Shown: positions 28,007 to 38,225 of the stretch, in pieces
Layout: the number at the start of each line of letters is the position of its first letter
Position numbering within the stretch: position 1 is the first letter of the stretch
DNA from: JAKFWF01 sp963732635
Lineage (GTDB): Bacteria; Pseudomonadota; Alphaproteobacteria; Rhizobiales; Hyphomicrobiaceae
DNA: 64,000 nt
NCBI GenBank assembly: GCA_963732635.1
Contig: CAVTAL010000035.1
Span: 1 to 64,000 of the forward strand
Reading direction: 5' to 3'
Made by a program: the position numbers and the translations under genes
The notes under the pieces: generated by a model
What the model saw: the letters and a program-made list of their open reading frames with translations, nothing else
Told to the model about the DNA's origin: nothing
Database searches by the model: none

Positions 28007-28709
28007 GGTCGGTTACCTTCGGGCTCGGGGTGTAGCGCACCGCCGCCACGAAACAGCCCGCGACGGCGCCGGCGACGATGTACCAGGGCCCGGTTGTCAA
28101 CCGATCGACGATGACCGCGGCGATTACAGCCACGCTCACCGGCACGATGTCAGTGCCGCCACGCCAGAATGTCACCGCCATGCTGACGAAGAACGCCGTG
28201 ATCACGAAATCGAGCCCGAATTTGCGCGGGTCGCCGACCAGGCCGCCGAAGGCATGGCCGAGCATGGTCGACAGCGTCCAGATCGTGCACATCACGAGGC
28301 CGCCCCCGATCAGGTGCGCGGCGTCCACCGTACCCCGCGCCCGGTCGCGCGTCGCCGTCGCCCAGTTGCCGTCGTACATGAAGAACAGCGAGACGTAGGC
28401 CTTGGCGACCGACAGTCCGGCGAACCAACTGCGCAGTGTGGCGCCAAGCAGCACGTAACGCGCGTTCATCACCAGCGAGGCAACACCAGCCGCCACCCAC
28501 GACACCGGATCGGACCAGAGTTGCAAGGCCGCGAACTGGGCGGTGCCGGCGCACACCACCGCGCTCATCACCGCCGCCTCGACCATGTTGATGCCGGTGG
28601 TGGCGGCGATCATGCCGAAGGTGCAGCCGAACACCACGATCGCCGGTGCCAGCACCAGCGCGGCGCGGGCACCGGCGAGGGCTCCGGATATGGTAAAGGG
28701 CGTTTGCAT
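27996..28709 (-). CDS. azlC: AzlC family permease
   Basis: 237 residues. Family motifs are SGALAGARAALVLAPAIVVFG, MSAVVCAGTAQFAALQLW and SLVMNARYVLLGATLRSW (the AzlC NARY/GATLR motif). There are seven or so helices. With AzlD it forms an exporter of branched-chain amino acids or analogues. mmsA lies downstream on the same strand. Confidence 0.88.
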   Translation of the reverse strand: MQTPFTISGALAGARAALVLAPAIVVFGCTFGMIAATTGINMVEAAVMSAVVCAGTAQFAALQLWSDPVSWVAAGVASLVMNARYVLLGATLRSWFAGLSVAKAYVSLFFMYDGNWATATRDRARGTVDAAHLIGGGLVMCTIWTLSTMLGHAFGGLVGDPRKFGLDFVITAFFVSMAVTFWRGGTDIVPVSVAVIAAVIVDRLTTGPWYIVAGAVAGCFVAAVRYTPSPKVTDHAS

Positions 28710-28916
28710 TTGTACAGTTCTTGAGCAGTCGACTTCGGTTCAGTGAGCTGTCGAAGCCCGATCGCGGCGTCACCTCTCGCAAATGATCGACATCAACGAA
28801 ACTCTCGTACTTGAGGATAGCTTGCATAGCAGGTGTGCGGCCATGTACACACGTCGACAATGAGTGCGCAAAGTCGCCGGACACGCCGAAAATCATCGGT
28901 TGGGAGGACTGTCGAA

Positions 28917-30920
28917 GTGAGTGAGATGCAAGCGTCCGTTGCGGACCAGCCCGTGCTGGATACGGTGCCGAAGCTGCTGCTTCGCAATGCCGTCATCTAT
29001 GCCGACCGGCCGGCGATGCGCGAAAAGGACCTCGGCATCTGGCAGACCTGGACCTGGTCCAAGGCGCTGGAGGAAATTCGCGCGCTGTCGATCGGGCTCT
29101 ATGTGCTCGGTCTGAAGCGCGGCGAGACGCTGGCGATCGTCGGCGACAACCGTCCGCAGCTCTATTGGGCCTTCGCGGCGGCCCAGGCGCTCGGCGCCAT
29201 TCCGGTGCCGATGTACCAGGACTCGGTGGCCGACGAGATGGCCTACGTGTTGACCCACGCCGAAGTCGCCTTCGCCATCGTCGAGGACCAGGAGCAGGTC
29301 GACAAGCTGCAGTCGATCGCCGATCGCGTGCCGACCTTGCGCTATATTGCCTATTGCGATCAGCGCGGCCTCAAGGCCTACGATCACACGCGGTTGAAGT
29401 CGTATGCCGATATCCAGGAAATCGGCCGCGAGGAACTCCGCAAGAAGCCGGAACTCGACGCCTGGTGGCGTTCCGAAATCGCGATCGGCACAGGCAGCGA
29501 CATTTCGGTCATGCTCTATACCTCGGGCACCACCGGCAAGCCCAAGGGCGTGATGCTGACCCACACCAACGTCGTGGTGTCGGGCCAGAACGCCAACATT
29601 TTCGACCACTTCACGCCGGATGACACGCTGATCGCCTATCTGCCGATGGCCTGGGTCGGCGACCACATCTTCTCCTACGGCCAGGCGTTCGCCGGCGGCC
29701 TGTGCGTCTGCCTGCCCGGAAAGCCCGGAAACCGCGACCGAAGACCGTCGCGAGATCGGCCCGTCGTACTTTTTCGCGCCGCCGCGCGTGTTCGAGAACA
29801 TGCTGACCGGCATCATGGTGCGCATGGAGGATGCCGGACGGTTCAAGAAGGGGCTGTTCGACTACTTCCTCAAGGTCGCCAAGCGCGCCGGCGAGAAAGC
29901 GGCTCAACGGCGAGAGCCTCCCGCTTCAGCGACCGCATCCTTTACTGGTTCGGCGACAAGCTCGTTTATGCGCCGCTGCGCAACCGCATGGGCATGTCGA
30001 ACCTGCGTCTCGCCTACACCGCCGGCGAGGCGATCGGGCCGGAACTGTTCTCGTTCTACCGTTCGCTCGGCATCAACCTGAAGCAGCTCTACGGCCAGAC
30101 CGAAGCCAGCGTGTTCATCACCCTGCAGCCGGACGGCGAAGTGTTCCCCGAGACCGTCGGCAAGCCGGGGCCCGGCGTCGAGATCAAGATCGACGAACAG
30201 GGCGAGGTGCTGTTCAAGAGCCCCGGCGTGTTCCGAGCGCTACTACAAGAACGACGAAGCCACCGCCGAGACCAAGACGCCGGACGGCTGGGTGCGCACC
30301 GGCGACGCCGGCTTCATCGATCCGCGCGGGCACTTGTGCATCATCGATCGGGCCAAGGACGTCGGCCGGCTCAACAGTGGCGACATCTTCTCGCCGAAGT
30401 ACCTGGAAAACCGGATCAAGTTCTATCCCGAGATCAAGGAAGCGGTCGCATTCGGCCATGGCCGCGACTTCGTGACGATGTTCATCAACATCGACCTCGT
30501 CTCGGTCGGCAGCTGGGCCGAACGCAACAACGTGATCTACGCCAGCTATCAGGAACTCGCCGCGCATCCGCAACGTGCGCAAGATGATCGAAGGCCGCGT
30601 CGACGAGCTCAACGCGGCGCTCGCCGACGAGCCGCGCATGGCCGCCTCGCAGATCAAGCGCTTCCTGATCCTGCACAAGGAGCTCGACGCCGACGACGGC
30701 GAACTGACCCGCACGCAGAAGGTGCGCCGCTCGTTCATCGCCGATCGCTATGAGCCCTTCATCAAGGCGCTCTATGACGGCTCCACGCGCGCCAGCATCA
30801 CGAACCGAAGTGACGTTCGAGGATGGCCGCAAGGGCATGATCGAAGGCGACGTCGAAGTCATCGACATGAAGTCGCATGCCGCAAGCGCGCGCCAGCCGG
30901 TCAAGGAGGCCGCCGAATGA
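28917..30920 (+). CDS. AMP-dependent acyl-CoA synthetase, frameshifted as given
   Basis: Activates a fatty or aromatic acid to its CoA ester. Start GTG at 28917, 9 nt after GGGAGGA; about 665 residues with frames joined. Motifs: MLYTSGTTGKPKGVMLTHTN (P-loop), AYLPMAWVGDHIF, YGQTEASVFITLQP, and WVRTGDAGFIDPRGHLCIID (adenylate-binding). IKRFLILHKELDADDGELTRT leads to KVRR and the C-terminal lid. Indels near 29711, 29900, 30234, 30571 and 30803 break the frame. The stop overlaps the next ATG (ATGA). Acyl-CoA synthetases heading a Liv-type operon are common in Bradyrhizobium relatives, suggesting uptake of a carboxylic acid. Confidence 0.88.
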
Positions 30921-31734
30921 AAGCCGACGTGCAAGCCTCGACCACGGCGACGTCACCCGCGCCCGGCGAAATCCTGCTGCCGTCAAGGACGTGTCGCTGT
31001 CGTTCGGCGGCGTGAAAGCGATCCGCGGCGTGTCGTTCGACATCAAGCAGCGGCGAGATCCGCGCCATCATCGGCCCGAACGGCGCCGGCAAGACCTCGA
31101 TGCTGAACGTCATCAACGGCTTCTATCATCCGCAGGAAGGCACCATCACCTACAAGGGCGCGGAAGCGCCAGCAGATGCGGCCGTACATCGCCGCCAGCC
31201 AGGGCATCGCCCGCACCTTCCAGAACGTCGCGCTGTTCAAGGGCATGTCGACGCTCGACAACATCATGACCGGCCGCACCTTGAAGATGCGCAAGGGGCT
31301 GCTGGCCCAGGCGATGCACTGGGGCGCCGCGCGAGAAGGAAGAGATCGAGCATCGCGAAGTGGTCGAGAAGATCATCGACTTTCTCGAAATCCAGGCGAT
31401 CCGCAAGACGCCCGTCGGCAAGCTGCCCTACGGCCTGCAGAAGCGCGTCGAACTCGGCCGCGCGCTGGCGACCGAGCCGGAACTGCTGCTGCTCGACGAG
31501 CCGATGGCCGGCATGAACCTGGAAGAGAAGCAGGACATGAGCCGCTTCATCATCGACATCAACCAGCAGATGGGCACCACCATGGCGCTGATCGAGCACG
31601 ACATGGGCGTGGTGATGGACCTGTCCGATCGCGTCGTGGTGCTCGACTATGGCCAGAAGATCGCCGACGGCACGCCCGACGTGGTGCAGCAGGACCAGAA
31701 GGTCATCGACGCCTATCTCGGCGTCGCTCACTGA
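30917..31734 (+). CDS. Liv-type ABC transporter ATP-binding protein (LivG-like), frameshifted
   Basis: ATPase of a branched-chain-amino-acid-type (HAAT) importer, about 270 residues. Walker A is GPNGAGKTSM, the Q-loop region is GIARTFQNVALF, and Walker B is LLLLDEPMAGMN. IEHDMGVVMDLSDRVVVLDYGQK ends the core, as in LivG. The signature motif reads PYGLQKRVELGRAL. Indels lie near 30985, 31050, 31168 and 31332. It overlaps the synthetase stop by 4 nt. Confidence 0.87.
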
Positions 31735-31768
31735 CATTCGCTTCATCGAGACACTGGAGAACGCACGC

Positions 31769-32697
31769 GTGGTCAAGTCTCGGCAATTTCCTGGAAGTCC
31801 TGAGCGGGGCCTGCTGGCCGGCGTGCTCTATTCGCTGGTCGCGCTCGGCTTCGTGCTGATCTACAAGGCGTCCGGCGTGTTCAACTTCGCGCAAGGCGCG
31901 ATGGTGCTGCTGGCTGGCCTCGCGCTGGTGCGCTCGCTCGATTTCTTCGCCGGCCACGGCCTGCCATTCGCGGTCGCCGTGGTGATGGCGCTGATCTTCG
32001 CCGGCCTCGTCATGGCGCTGTCCGCTTGGCTGATCGAACGCTTCGTGCTCGGGCCGCTGGTCAATCAGGATGGCCTGACCCTCTTCATGTCGACCATCGG
32101 CGCCACCTTCATCCTCGAAGGCGCGGCACAGATGATCTTCGGCTCCGACGTCTATCCCTGAAGCTCTATCCGACCGATGCCTGGTTCGCGCTTGAAAGCA
32201 TCTTTCCCGGCGGCATCCTGGTCAACAAGCTCGATGTCTGGGGCGGCGTGATCGCCGGCATGCTGGTTGTCGGCCTGGCCGTATTCTTCCAGCGCACCAA
32301 GACCGGCCGGGCGTTGCGCGCCGTCGCCGACGATCATGCCGCGGCGCAATCGGTCGGCATTCCGATCAGCTGGATCTGGTTCGTCGTCTGGCTGGTCGCC
32401 GGCCTCGTCGCGCTGGTCGCCGCGACAGTCTGGGGCACCAAGCTCGGCGTGCAGTTCTCGATCACGTTCCTCGCCTTGAAGGCGCTGCCCGTGCTGATCG
32501 TCGGCGGCTTCACGTCGGTGCCTGGAGCCATCATCGGCGGCCTGATCGTCGGCGCCGGCGAGAAGCTGGCCGAAGCCTATCTCGGGCCGATGATGGGCGG
32601 CGGCATCGAATACTGGTTCGCCTACGTCCTGGCGCTCGCGGTGCTGCTGGTGCGCCCGCAAGGCCTGTTCGGCGAGCGGATCATCGAGCGGATCTAG
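31769..32697 (+). CDS. Liv-type ABC transporter permease (LivH-like), frameshifted
   Basis: Permease with about eight helices. Family motifs are LLAGVLYSLVALGFVLIYKA followed by SGVFNFAQGAMVLL, the central TGRALRAVADDHAAAQSVGI and the closing VGGFTSVPGAIIGGLIVG. Two frame breaks: near the start (31770-31805, where SLGNFLEVL is out of frame) and at 32157, where one C is missing before TGAAGCTC. Start uncertain; a GTG at 31769 is plausible. Confidence 0.83.
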
Positions 32698-32702
32698 TGG
32701 AA

Positions 32703-32803
32703 GGCGGAAATCGGAAGTCAGAAATCAGAAGATCAACATGACCGAGGCTCGTATGACGGCGAATTTCCGACTTCCGATTTCCGACTTCCGATTTCCCTCA
32801 CGC
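32703..32803. repeat. Inverted and tandem repeat between livH- and livM-like genes
   Basis: GGAAATCGGAAGTCAGAAATC near the left is answered by two tandem units of GATTTCCGACTTCC on the right. They form a long stem that may stabilise or terminate transcript ends within the operon. Confidence 0.5.
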
Positions 32804-32817
32804 GGAGCGTAGCGACA

Positions 32818-33909
32818 ATGTTCTACCGCGAGAACGGTCAGTTCAAGACCACCTACGCCGCCGACATGGCGATCTTTCCGATCCGGCAGGATCGGCTCGG
32901 GCTTTATGCGATCCTGGCGTTCGCCTTCATCGGCGTGCCGCTGCTGGCGCTGTTCAATGTCGGTCCGTTCGGTCACGACTACATCTACAAGGCGCTGCTG
33001 ATCCCGTTCCTGATCCTGGCGCTGGCGGCGATCGGCCTCAACATCCTGATCGGCTACTGCGGCCAGATCTCGCTCGGTGCCGGCGCGTTCATGGCGATCG
33101 GCGCCTATGCCGCCTATAACTTCGCGCTGCGCGTGCCGGGCCTGCCGCTGTCGTGGTGGCGATCCTGCTCGGCGGCGGCATGTCGGCGGTGGTCGGCATC
33201 CTGTTCGGCATCCCGAGCCTGCGCATCAAGGGCTTGTATCTGGCGGTGGCGACGCTGGCCGCGCAGTTCTTCTTCGACTGGCTGTTCATCCGCGTGAAGT
33301 GGTTCACCAACTACACGCCGTCGGGCTCGGTCAACGCGCCGGAACTGAAGTTCCTCGGCTATCTGGTCGAATTCGCCGCTCGAACGCTACCTGCTGGCGC
33401 TGACCTTCGTCACGGTATTCGCCCTGCTCGCCAAGAACCTGATGCGCGGCTCGGTCGGCCGCCAGTGGATGGCGATCCGCGACATGGACATCGCCGCCGA
33501 GATCATGGGCATCCGGCCGCTCTACGCCAAGCTCACGGCGTTCGCGATCTCGTCGTTCATCATCGGCGTCGCCGGCGCGCTGTGGGCGTTCATCCATCTC
33601 GGCTCGTGGGAGCCGCTGACCTTCAACATCGACCGCTCGTTCCAGATCCTGTTCATGGTGATCATCGGCGGCCTCGGCTCGATCCTCGGCTCGTTCCTGG
33701 GTGCGGCGTTCATTCTGATCCTGCCGATCCTGCTCGATCAGGTGCCGCATGCGCTCGGCATCCCGGTATCGGTCGAAACCGTTTCGCATCTGGTGTTCAT
33801 CGTGACCGGCGCGTTGATCTGCTACCTGCTGATCAAGGAGCCGCACGGCTTCGCCAAGCTGTGGTCGCTGGCGAAAGAGAAACTGAGACTGTGGCCGTTC
33901 CCGCATTGA
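32818..33909 (+). CDS. Liv-type ABC transporter permease (LivM-like), frameshifted
   Basis: About 363 residues. LivM motifs are IGLNILIGYCGQISLGAGAF, FGIPSLRIKGLYLAVATLAA, GRQWMAIRDMDIAAEIMGI and GGLGSILGSFLGAAFI. Indels near 33160 and 33382 split it. The ATG at 32818 follows the repeat by about 15 bases. Confidence 0.87.
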
Positions 33910-33975
33910 TCGGCAGACGGACGCACGATATCCCCGGCAATCCCGGGCAAAATCAACCAACGGAGGAAATCTACG

Positions 33976-35308
33976 ATGCATCGCAAGACTACTCGAGCTA
34001 ACGCTCGCCGCGGTCGGCGCGGCAGCCTTGACCGGCCCAGCTACTGGCCCAGGGCGCCAACGAACAGTTCCTGCCGGCGCTGGTCTACCGCACCGGCCCG
34101 TACGCGCCGAATGGCGTGCCGTTCGCCAACGGCGTCGCCGACTACTGGACCATGATCAACGAGCGCGACGGCGGCATCAACGGCGTCAAGATCGTGTTCG
34201 AGGAATGCGAGACCGGCTACGCCACCGACAAGGGCGTCGAGTGCTACGAGCGCCTGAAGGGCAAGGGGCCGACCGGCGCCGGCTATTTCTCGCCGCTGTC
34301 GACCGGCATCACCTTCGCGCTGACCGAGAAGGCGCCCGGCGACAAGATGCCGTTGCTGACCACCGGCTATGGCCGCTCGGAAAGCCGCGACGGCTCGGTG
34401 TTCACCTGGAACTTCCCGGCGATCGGCACCTACTGGACCGGCGCCGACATCGCCGTCCAGCATATCGCCAAGGAACTCGGCGGCATGGACAAGCTCAAGG
34501 GCAAGAAGATCAGCCTCGTCTATCACGACAGCCCCTACGGCAAGGAGCCGATCGCGGTTCTCGAAGCCCGCGCCAAGCTCAATGGCTTCGAGTTCAAGGC
34601 AATCCCCGTCACCCATCCGGGTGTCGAGCAGAAGTCGCAGTGGCTTTCGATCCGCCAGGACAAGCCCGACTACGTGCTGCTGTGGGGCTGGGGCGTAATG
34701 AACTCGACCTCGATCAAGGAGGCCGCCGCCGTCGCCTATCCGCGCGACAAGATCATCGGCGTGTGGTGGTCGGGTGCCGAGCCGGACGTGATTCCCGCCG
34801 GCGACCAGGCCGCCGGCTACAAGTCGCTGATGCTGCATCACACGTCCGGCAAGTACGCGATCCATGCCGACGTCGAGAAGCATGTCGTTGCCAAGGGCAA
34901 GACCCAGGCCAAGCCGGAAGAAATCAGCCACGTGCTGTACAATCGCGGCCTGATCAATTCGATGATCGGCGTCGAAGCGATCCGCACCGCGCAGAAGAAG
35001 TTCGGCAACAAGCCACTGACCGGCGAACAGGTTCGCTGGGGCATGGAAAACCTTGAGTCTGTCGGCCGCCCGCATCAAGGAATTGGGCTTCGAGGGCATG
35101 ATCCTGCCGATGAAGTTCTCCTGCGCCGACCATGAAGGTGGCACGCCGAAGGCGAAGATCCACCAGTGGGACGGCAAGGTCTGGAAAGTGATCTCGGACT
35201 GGTACACCGCCGACAACGCGGTGCTCGGCCCGATGGTCAAGGACACGGCTGCCAAGTATGCCGCCGAGAAGAAGATCACGCGTGCGCGACTGCTCGAAAG
35301 AGCAGTAA
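33976..35308 (+). CDS. Liv-type ABC transporter substrate-binding protein (LivK-like), frameshifted
   Basis: Periplasmic receptor of the transporter. ATG at 33976 after CGGAGGAAA. A signal peptide (MHRKTT, LTLAAVGAAAL) is followed by a type I periplasmic binding fold: YRTGPYAPNGVPFANGVADY, NERDGGINGVKIVFEECETG, SLVYHDSPYGKEPIAVLEA. DKPDYVLLWGWGVMNSTSIK continues the fold. Frame breaks lie near 34005-34035, 35055 and 35284. After the last (an extra C), the expected ending RDCSKEQ and TAA (35306-35308) appears. Binding proteins of this subgroup often recognise aromatic or branched acids rather than amino acids. Confidence 0.85.
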
Positions 35309-35412
35309 TGCGGCCGGGTGGCGGGCTTCGGTCAGCCACCCGACACGAACGCGGTGCCAGGCTGAGGCCAGGCACCGCAATCTTGCCCACTGTTCTCATC
35401 GCGAGGCCACCC

Positions 35413-36267
35413 GTGACCATCGTCGCTGCCCCAGTCCAGCACGTTTCGCCCGTTCCGGCGGCAGCGAAGCCGATCCTGTCGGTCAACAACATCGAGGTGA
35501 TCTACGATCACGTCATCCTGGTGCTGAAGGGCGTGTCGTTGACGGTGCCGAAGGGCGGCATCGTCGCCATTCTCGGTGCCAACGGCGCCGGCAAGTCGAC
35601 AACGCTGAAATCGATTTCCAATCTCATTCGCGGCGAACGCGGCGACGTCACCAAGGGCACGATCGAGTTCAACGGCGAGCGCGTCGACAAGCTCTCGCCC
35701 AGCGAACTCGTCAAGCGCGGCTGCATCCAGGTGATGGAGGGCCGCCACTGCTTCGGCCATCTGTCGATCGAGGACAACCTGATGACCGGCGCCTTCACCC
35801 GTCGCGATGGCCGCGCCGCCGTCGCCCAGTCGCTGGAGAAGGTCTACAACTACTTCCCGCGCCTGCGTGAGCGCCGCGAAAGCCAGGCCGGCTACACCTC
35901 CGGCGGCGAGCAGCAGATGTGCGCCATCGGCCGCGCGCTGATGGCCAATCCGTCGATGATCCTGCTCGACGAGCCGTCGATGGGCCTCGCGCCGCAGATC
36001 GTCGAGCAGATCTTCGAGATCGTGCGCGACGTCAACGCCAAGGAGGGCGTGAGCTTCCTGCTGGCCGAGCAGAACACCAACGTCGCCCTGCGCTACGCCA
36101 CCTACGGCTACATCCTGGAGACCGGCCGCGTCGTCATGGACGGCGAGGCCAAGGCGCTGCGCGAGAACGAGGACGTCAAGGAATTCTACCTCGGCGTCGG
36201 CGGCGGCGACCGCAAGAACTTCCGCGACGGCAAGAGCTACAAGCGCCGGAAGCGCTGGCTGGCGTAG
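35413..36267 (+). CDS. Liv-type ABC transporter ATP-binding protein (LivF-like)
   Basis: 284 residues from GTG at 35413, uninterrupted. Walker A is GANGAGKST, the signature TSGGEQQM, Walker B MILLDEPSMGLAP, and the switch region LAEQNTNVALRYATYGYILE. The C-terminal extension (GGGDRKNFRDGKSYKRRKRW) is typical of transporters partnered with acyl-CoA synthetases. Last gene of the block. Confidence 0.92.
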   Translation: MTIVAAPVQHVSPVPAAAKPILSVNNIEVIYDHVILVLKGVSLTVPKGGIVAILGANGAGKSTTLKSISNLIRGERGDVTKGTIEFNGERVDKLSPSELVKRGCIQVMEGRHCFGHLSIEDNLMTGAFTRRDGRAAVAQSLEKVYNYFPRLRERRESQAGYTSGGEQQMCAIGRALMANPSMILLDEPSMGLAPQIVEQIFEIVRDVNAKEGVSFLLAEQNTNVALRYATYGYILETGRVVMDGEAKALRENEDVKEFYLGVGGGDRKNFRDGKSYKRRKRWLA

Positions 36268-36335
36268 TGGCGGATTGGGTTGAAATACCGAATAAGTCCG
36301 GGCTTTGGCGCACCGGCGGAATTCATTTTGTCAAA

Positions 36336-36824
36336 ATGCCCTTGCCGATCGTGGCCAAGCGCAGAATACCAGTATGGCATTGGCTCCTTTCGTTCGCGGG
36401 TGCTGCGTATGGGGCGTACGATTCTACGCTATTGCTGGGCATTTCCGCGCTCTGGGCACTCGCTCTGCTGATACTTCGGTTCCGCCTCACTCCCGCTTCA
36501 GGTCCCCACCTCTGGTTGGACTCGACGGCATATGTTGATCAGCAAAGCGCAGGGGCACTGATCAGGTTCAACTGGAGTGACGTTGAAACGGCGGGTTGGG
36601 TTACACTGGCTTCGGACGAGCCTGATTTCGTAGTTCAATTGAAGCATCCAATCCGCGCAAGCTCTGGCGTTGGAACAGCATTGCGGTCGCTCCGCCGACC
36701 CCTTTTGGAGAATGAATATTGTCTAGATTTTGATCTCTTTGATATTGACCCGCACGTGCTTCAGCATGCCGTTCGCCAGCTGATCATCAGAAATGGTGGC
36801 ACTGTCGTTGATCGATTGAGGTAG
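36336..36824 (+). CDS. STM3941-like membrane-anchored protein
   Basis: 162 residues from the ATG at 36336. Two N-terminal membrane helices (WHWLLSFAGAAYGAYDSTLL, ISALWALALLILRF) are followed by a cytosolic PH-like beta domain (GPHLWLDSTAYVDQQSAGAL, FNWSDVETAGWVTL) and a short helix DIDPHVLQHAVRQLI. This is the layout of STM3941-family proteins. Slightly lower GC than its neighbours. Function unknown. Confidence 0.55.
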   Translation: MPLPIVAKRRIPVWHWLLSFAGAAYGAYDSTLLLGISALWALALLILRFRLTPASGPHLWLDSTAYVDQQSAGALIRFNWSDVETAGWVTLASDEPDFVVQLKHPIRASSGVGTALRSLRRPLLENEYCLDFDLFDIDPHVLQHAVRQLIIRNGGTVVDRLR

Positions 36825-36966
36825 TGCTGCCGTGCTGGCAAAGTTCGAAAAGCAGTAGACCATCAAGGCATGTGCGATTGACGTGAACGTTACCTGGCCC
36901 TTGCGACTGCGCTACCCCGGGTGCATGCTGTTGCATCATAATGCAAACAGCATGGGAGCGGCGGTC

Positions 36967-37542
36967 ATGGCAGGCATCTCCATTCACCCAGCGGTCGACG
37001 GCGGCCTGAAGCCAGCCGCGGCCAACTTTGCCGGCGGCACGCTTAAATGCCGCTGCACCAGCGATCCGGTCGAAGTGTCGGTCGCGACGCAGTGCGCGCA
37101 CAATCACGTCTGCGGCTGCACCAAGTGCTGGAAGCCGGCCGGCGCGATGTTCTCGCAAGTGGCGGTGGCGCCAACCGACAAGGTCAAGGTGACGAAGAAC
37201 GCCGACAAGCTGAAGGTGGTCGATGCCAACGCCCTGATCCACCGCTACGCCTGTTCCAAGTGCGGCGTCCACATGCACGGGCCGGTCGAGCGCAAGAACC
37301 ATCCGTTCTCGGGCCTGACCTTCATCCATACCGAGCTTTCCGCCGACAAGGGCTGGGCGCCGCCTGAGTTCGCGGCCTTCGTGTCGTCGGTGATCGAGGC
37401 CGGCACCAAGCCGGACCAGATGCCGGCGGTGCGCGCCCGTCTCAAGGAGTTGAAGCTCGAACCCTATGACTGCCTGTCGCCGGCGCTGATGGACTACATC
37501 GCGACCTTCACCGCGAAAGCATCGGGCGTATTGAAAGACTGA
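36967..37542 (+). CDS. gfa: S-(hydroxymethyl)glutathione synthase (Gfa)
   Basis: Glutathione-dependent formaldehyde-activating enzyme, promoting adduct formation in formaldehyde detoxification. 191 residues from the ATG at 36967; an ATG at 36952 is also in frame. Zinc-binding cysteines appear as LKCRC, CAHNHVCGCTKCW and YACSKCGVHM, the Gfa/CENP-V fold. Its stop overlaps the next start (TGATG). Confidence 0.88.
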   Translation: MAGISIHPAVDGGLKPAAANFAGGTLKCRCTSDPVEVSVATQCAHNHVCGCTKCWKPAGAMFSQVAVAPTDKVKVTKNADKLKVVDANALIHRYACSKCGVHMHGPVERKNHPFSGLTFIHTELSADKGWAPPEFAAFVSSVIEAGTKPDQMPAVRARLKELKLEPYDCLSPALMDYIATFTAKASGVLKD

Positions 37543-38225
37543 TGCAGACGAGCAAACACTTCGGACTGATCGGCGGCCTCGGCGTTGGCGCAACGGTAAT
37601 CTACTACGAGGCAATCACTGCTGCCTGTGCCAAGCAGAACATCGCGCCGCGCCTTACCATCGCGCACGCCCATGCGCCAAACGCGCTGGCACTGGTGACC
37701 GCCGGCCGCATCGACGATATGGCGGACTACCTCGCCGGCTTCGTCAACGAACTGTCTGGCGCGGGTGCAGGCTTTTTCGCCATTCCAGCCTTAACCCCGC
37801 ACATCTGCCTTGAGCAATTGCAGCGGCAGGTAAGTTTGCCGATCGTCGATATATTGCAGACTACGTCGGATCGACTGCGCGAACGCCGGTTGAAGCGTGT
37901 CGCTTTGTTCGGCACGCGCTTCACCATCGACAAGGCGCTGTTCGGCGCGTTGGGCGATTTCGACGTGGTGCGGCCGCGCGACGCCGAAGTCGACGAGATC
38001 CACCGCATCTACCTGGAACTCGCGCAGCAGGGTCACACCGCGCCGGAGAATGTCGCCAAGCTCCGCCAGATCGCGCACGACCTGATCACTCGCGATCGCG
38101 TCGAAGCAATCGTCCTCGCCGGCACCGATCTCAATCTCGTGTTCGATGAGTCCACCGCCGGTTTCCCCGCCGTCGATTGCGCTGCAGCCCATATCGACGC
38201 CATCGTGGCGCGGATGCTGGGGTAG
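37542..38225 (+). CDS. Asp/Glu racemase-fold protein lacking both catalytic cysteines
   Basis: 227 residues with the racemase N-terminus (GLIGGLGVGATVIYYEAITA) and overall fold of aspartate/glutamate racemases. The first catalytic position is IPALTPH (81-87) where active enzymes have PCNT. The second is LAGTDLNLV (about 192-200) where they have GCTE. Both cysteines are therefore absent. It may be a binding protein or catalyse a non-racemising reaction; loss of function is less likely because the frame is intact. Translationally coupled to gfa. Confidence 0.75.
   Translation: MQTSKHFGLIGGLGVGATVIYYEAITAACAKQNIAPRLTIAHAHAPNALALVTAGRIDDMADYLAGFVNELSGAGAGFFAIPALTPHICLEQLQRQVSLPIVDILQTTSDRLRERRLKRVALFGTRFTIDKALFGALGDFDVVRPRDAEVDEIHRIYLELAQQGHTAPENVAKLRQIAHDLITRDRVEAIVLAGTDLNLVFDESTAGFPAVDCAAAHIDAIVARMLG

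Noticed and set aside
32703..32803. CRISPR-like tandem repeat
   Set aside because: Only two short adjacent units plus an inverted partner, with no spacers and no cas genes in the window.
29700..35300. Programmed ribosomal frameshifting in the transporter operon
   Set aside because: The shifts are numerous, lie at non-slippery sites and occur in ordinary enzymes; the same pattern appears in the unrelated segment 1-5.9 kb. Sequence error is far more likely.
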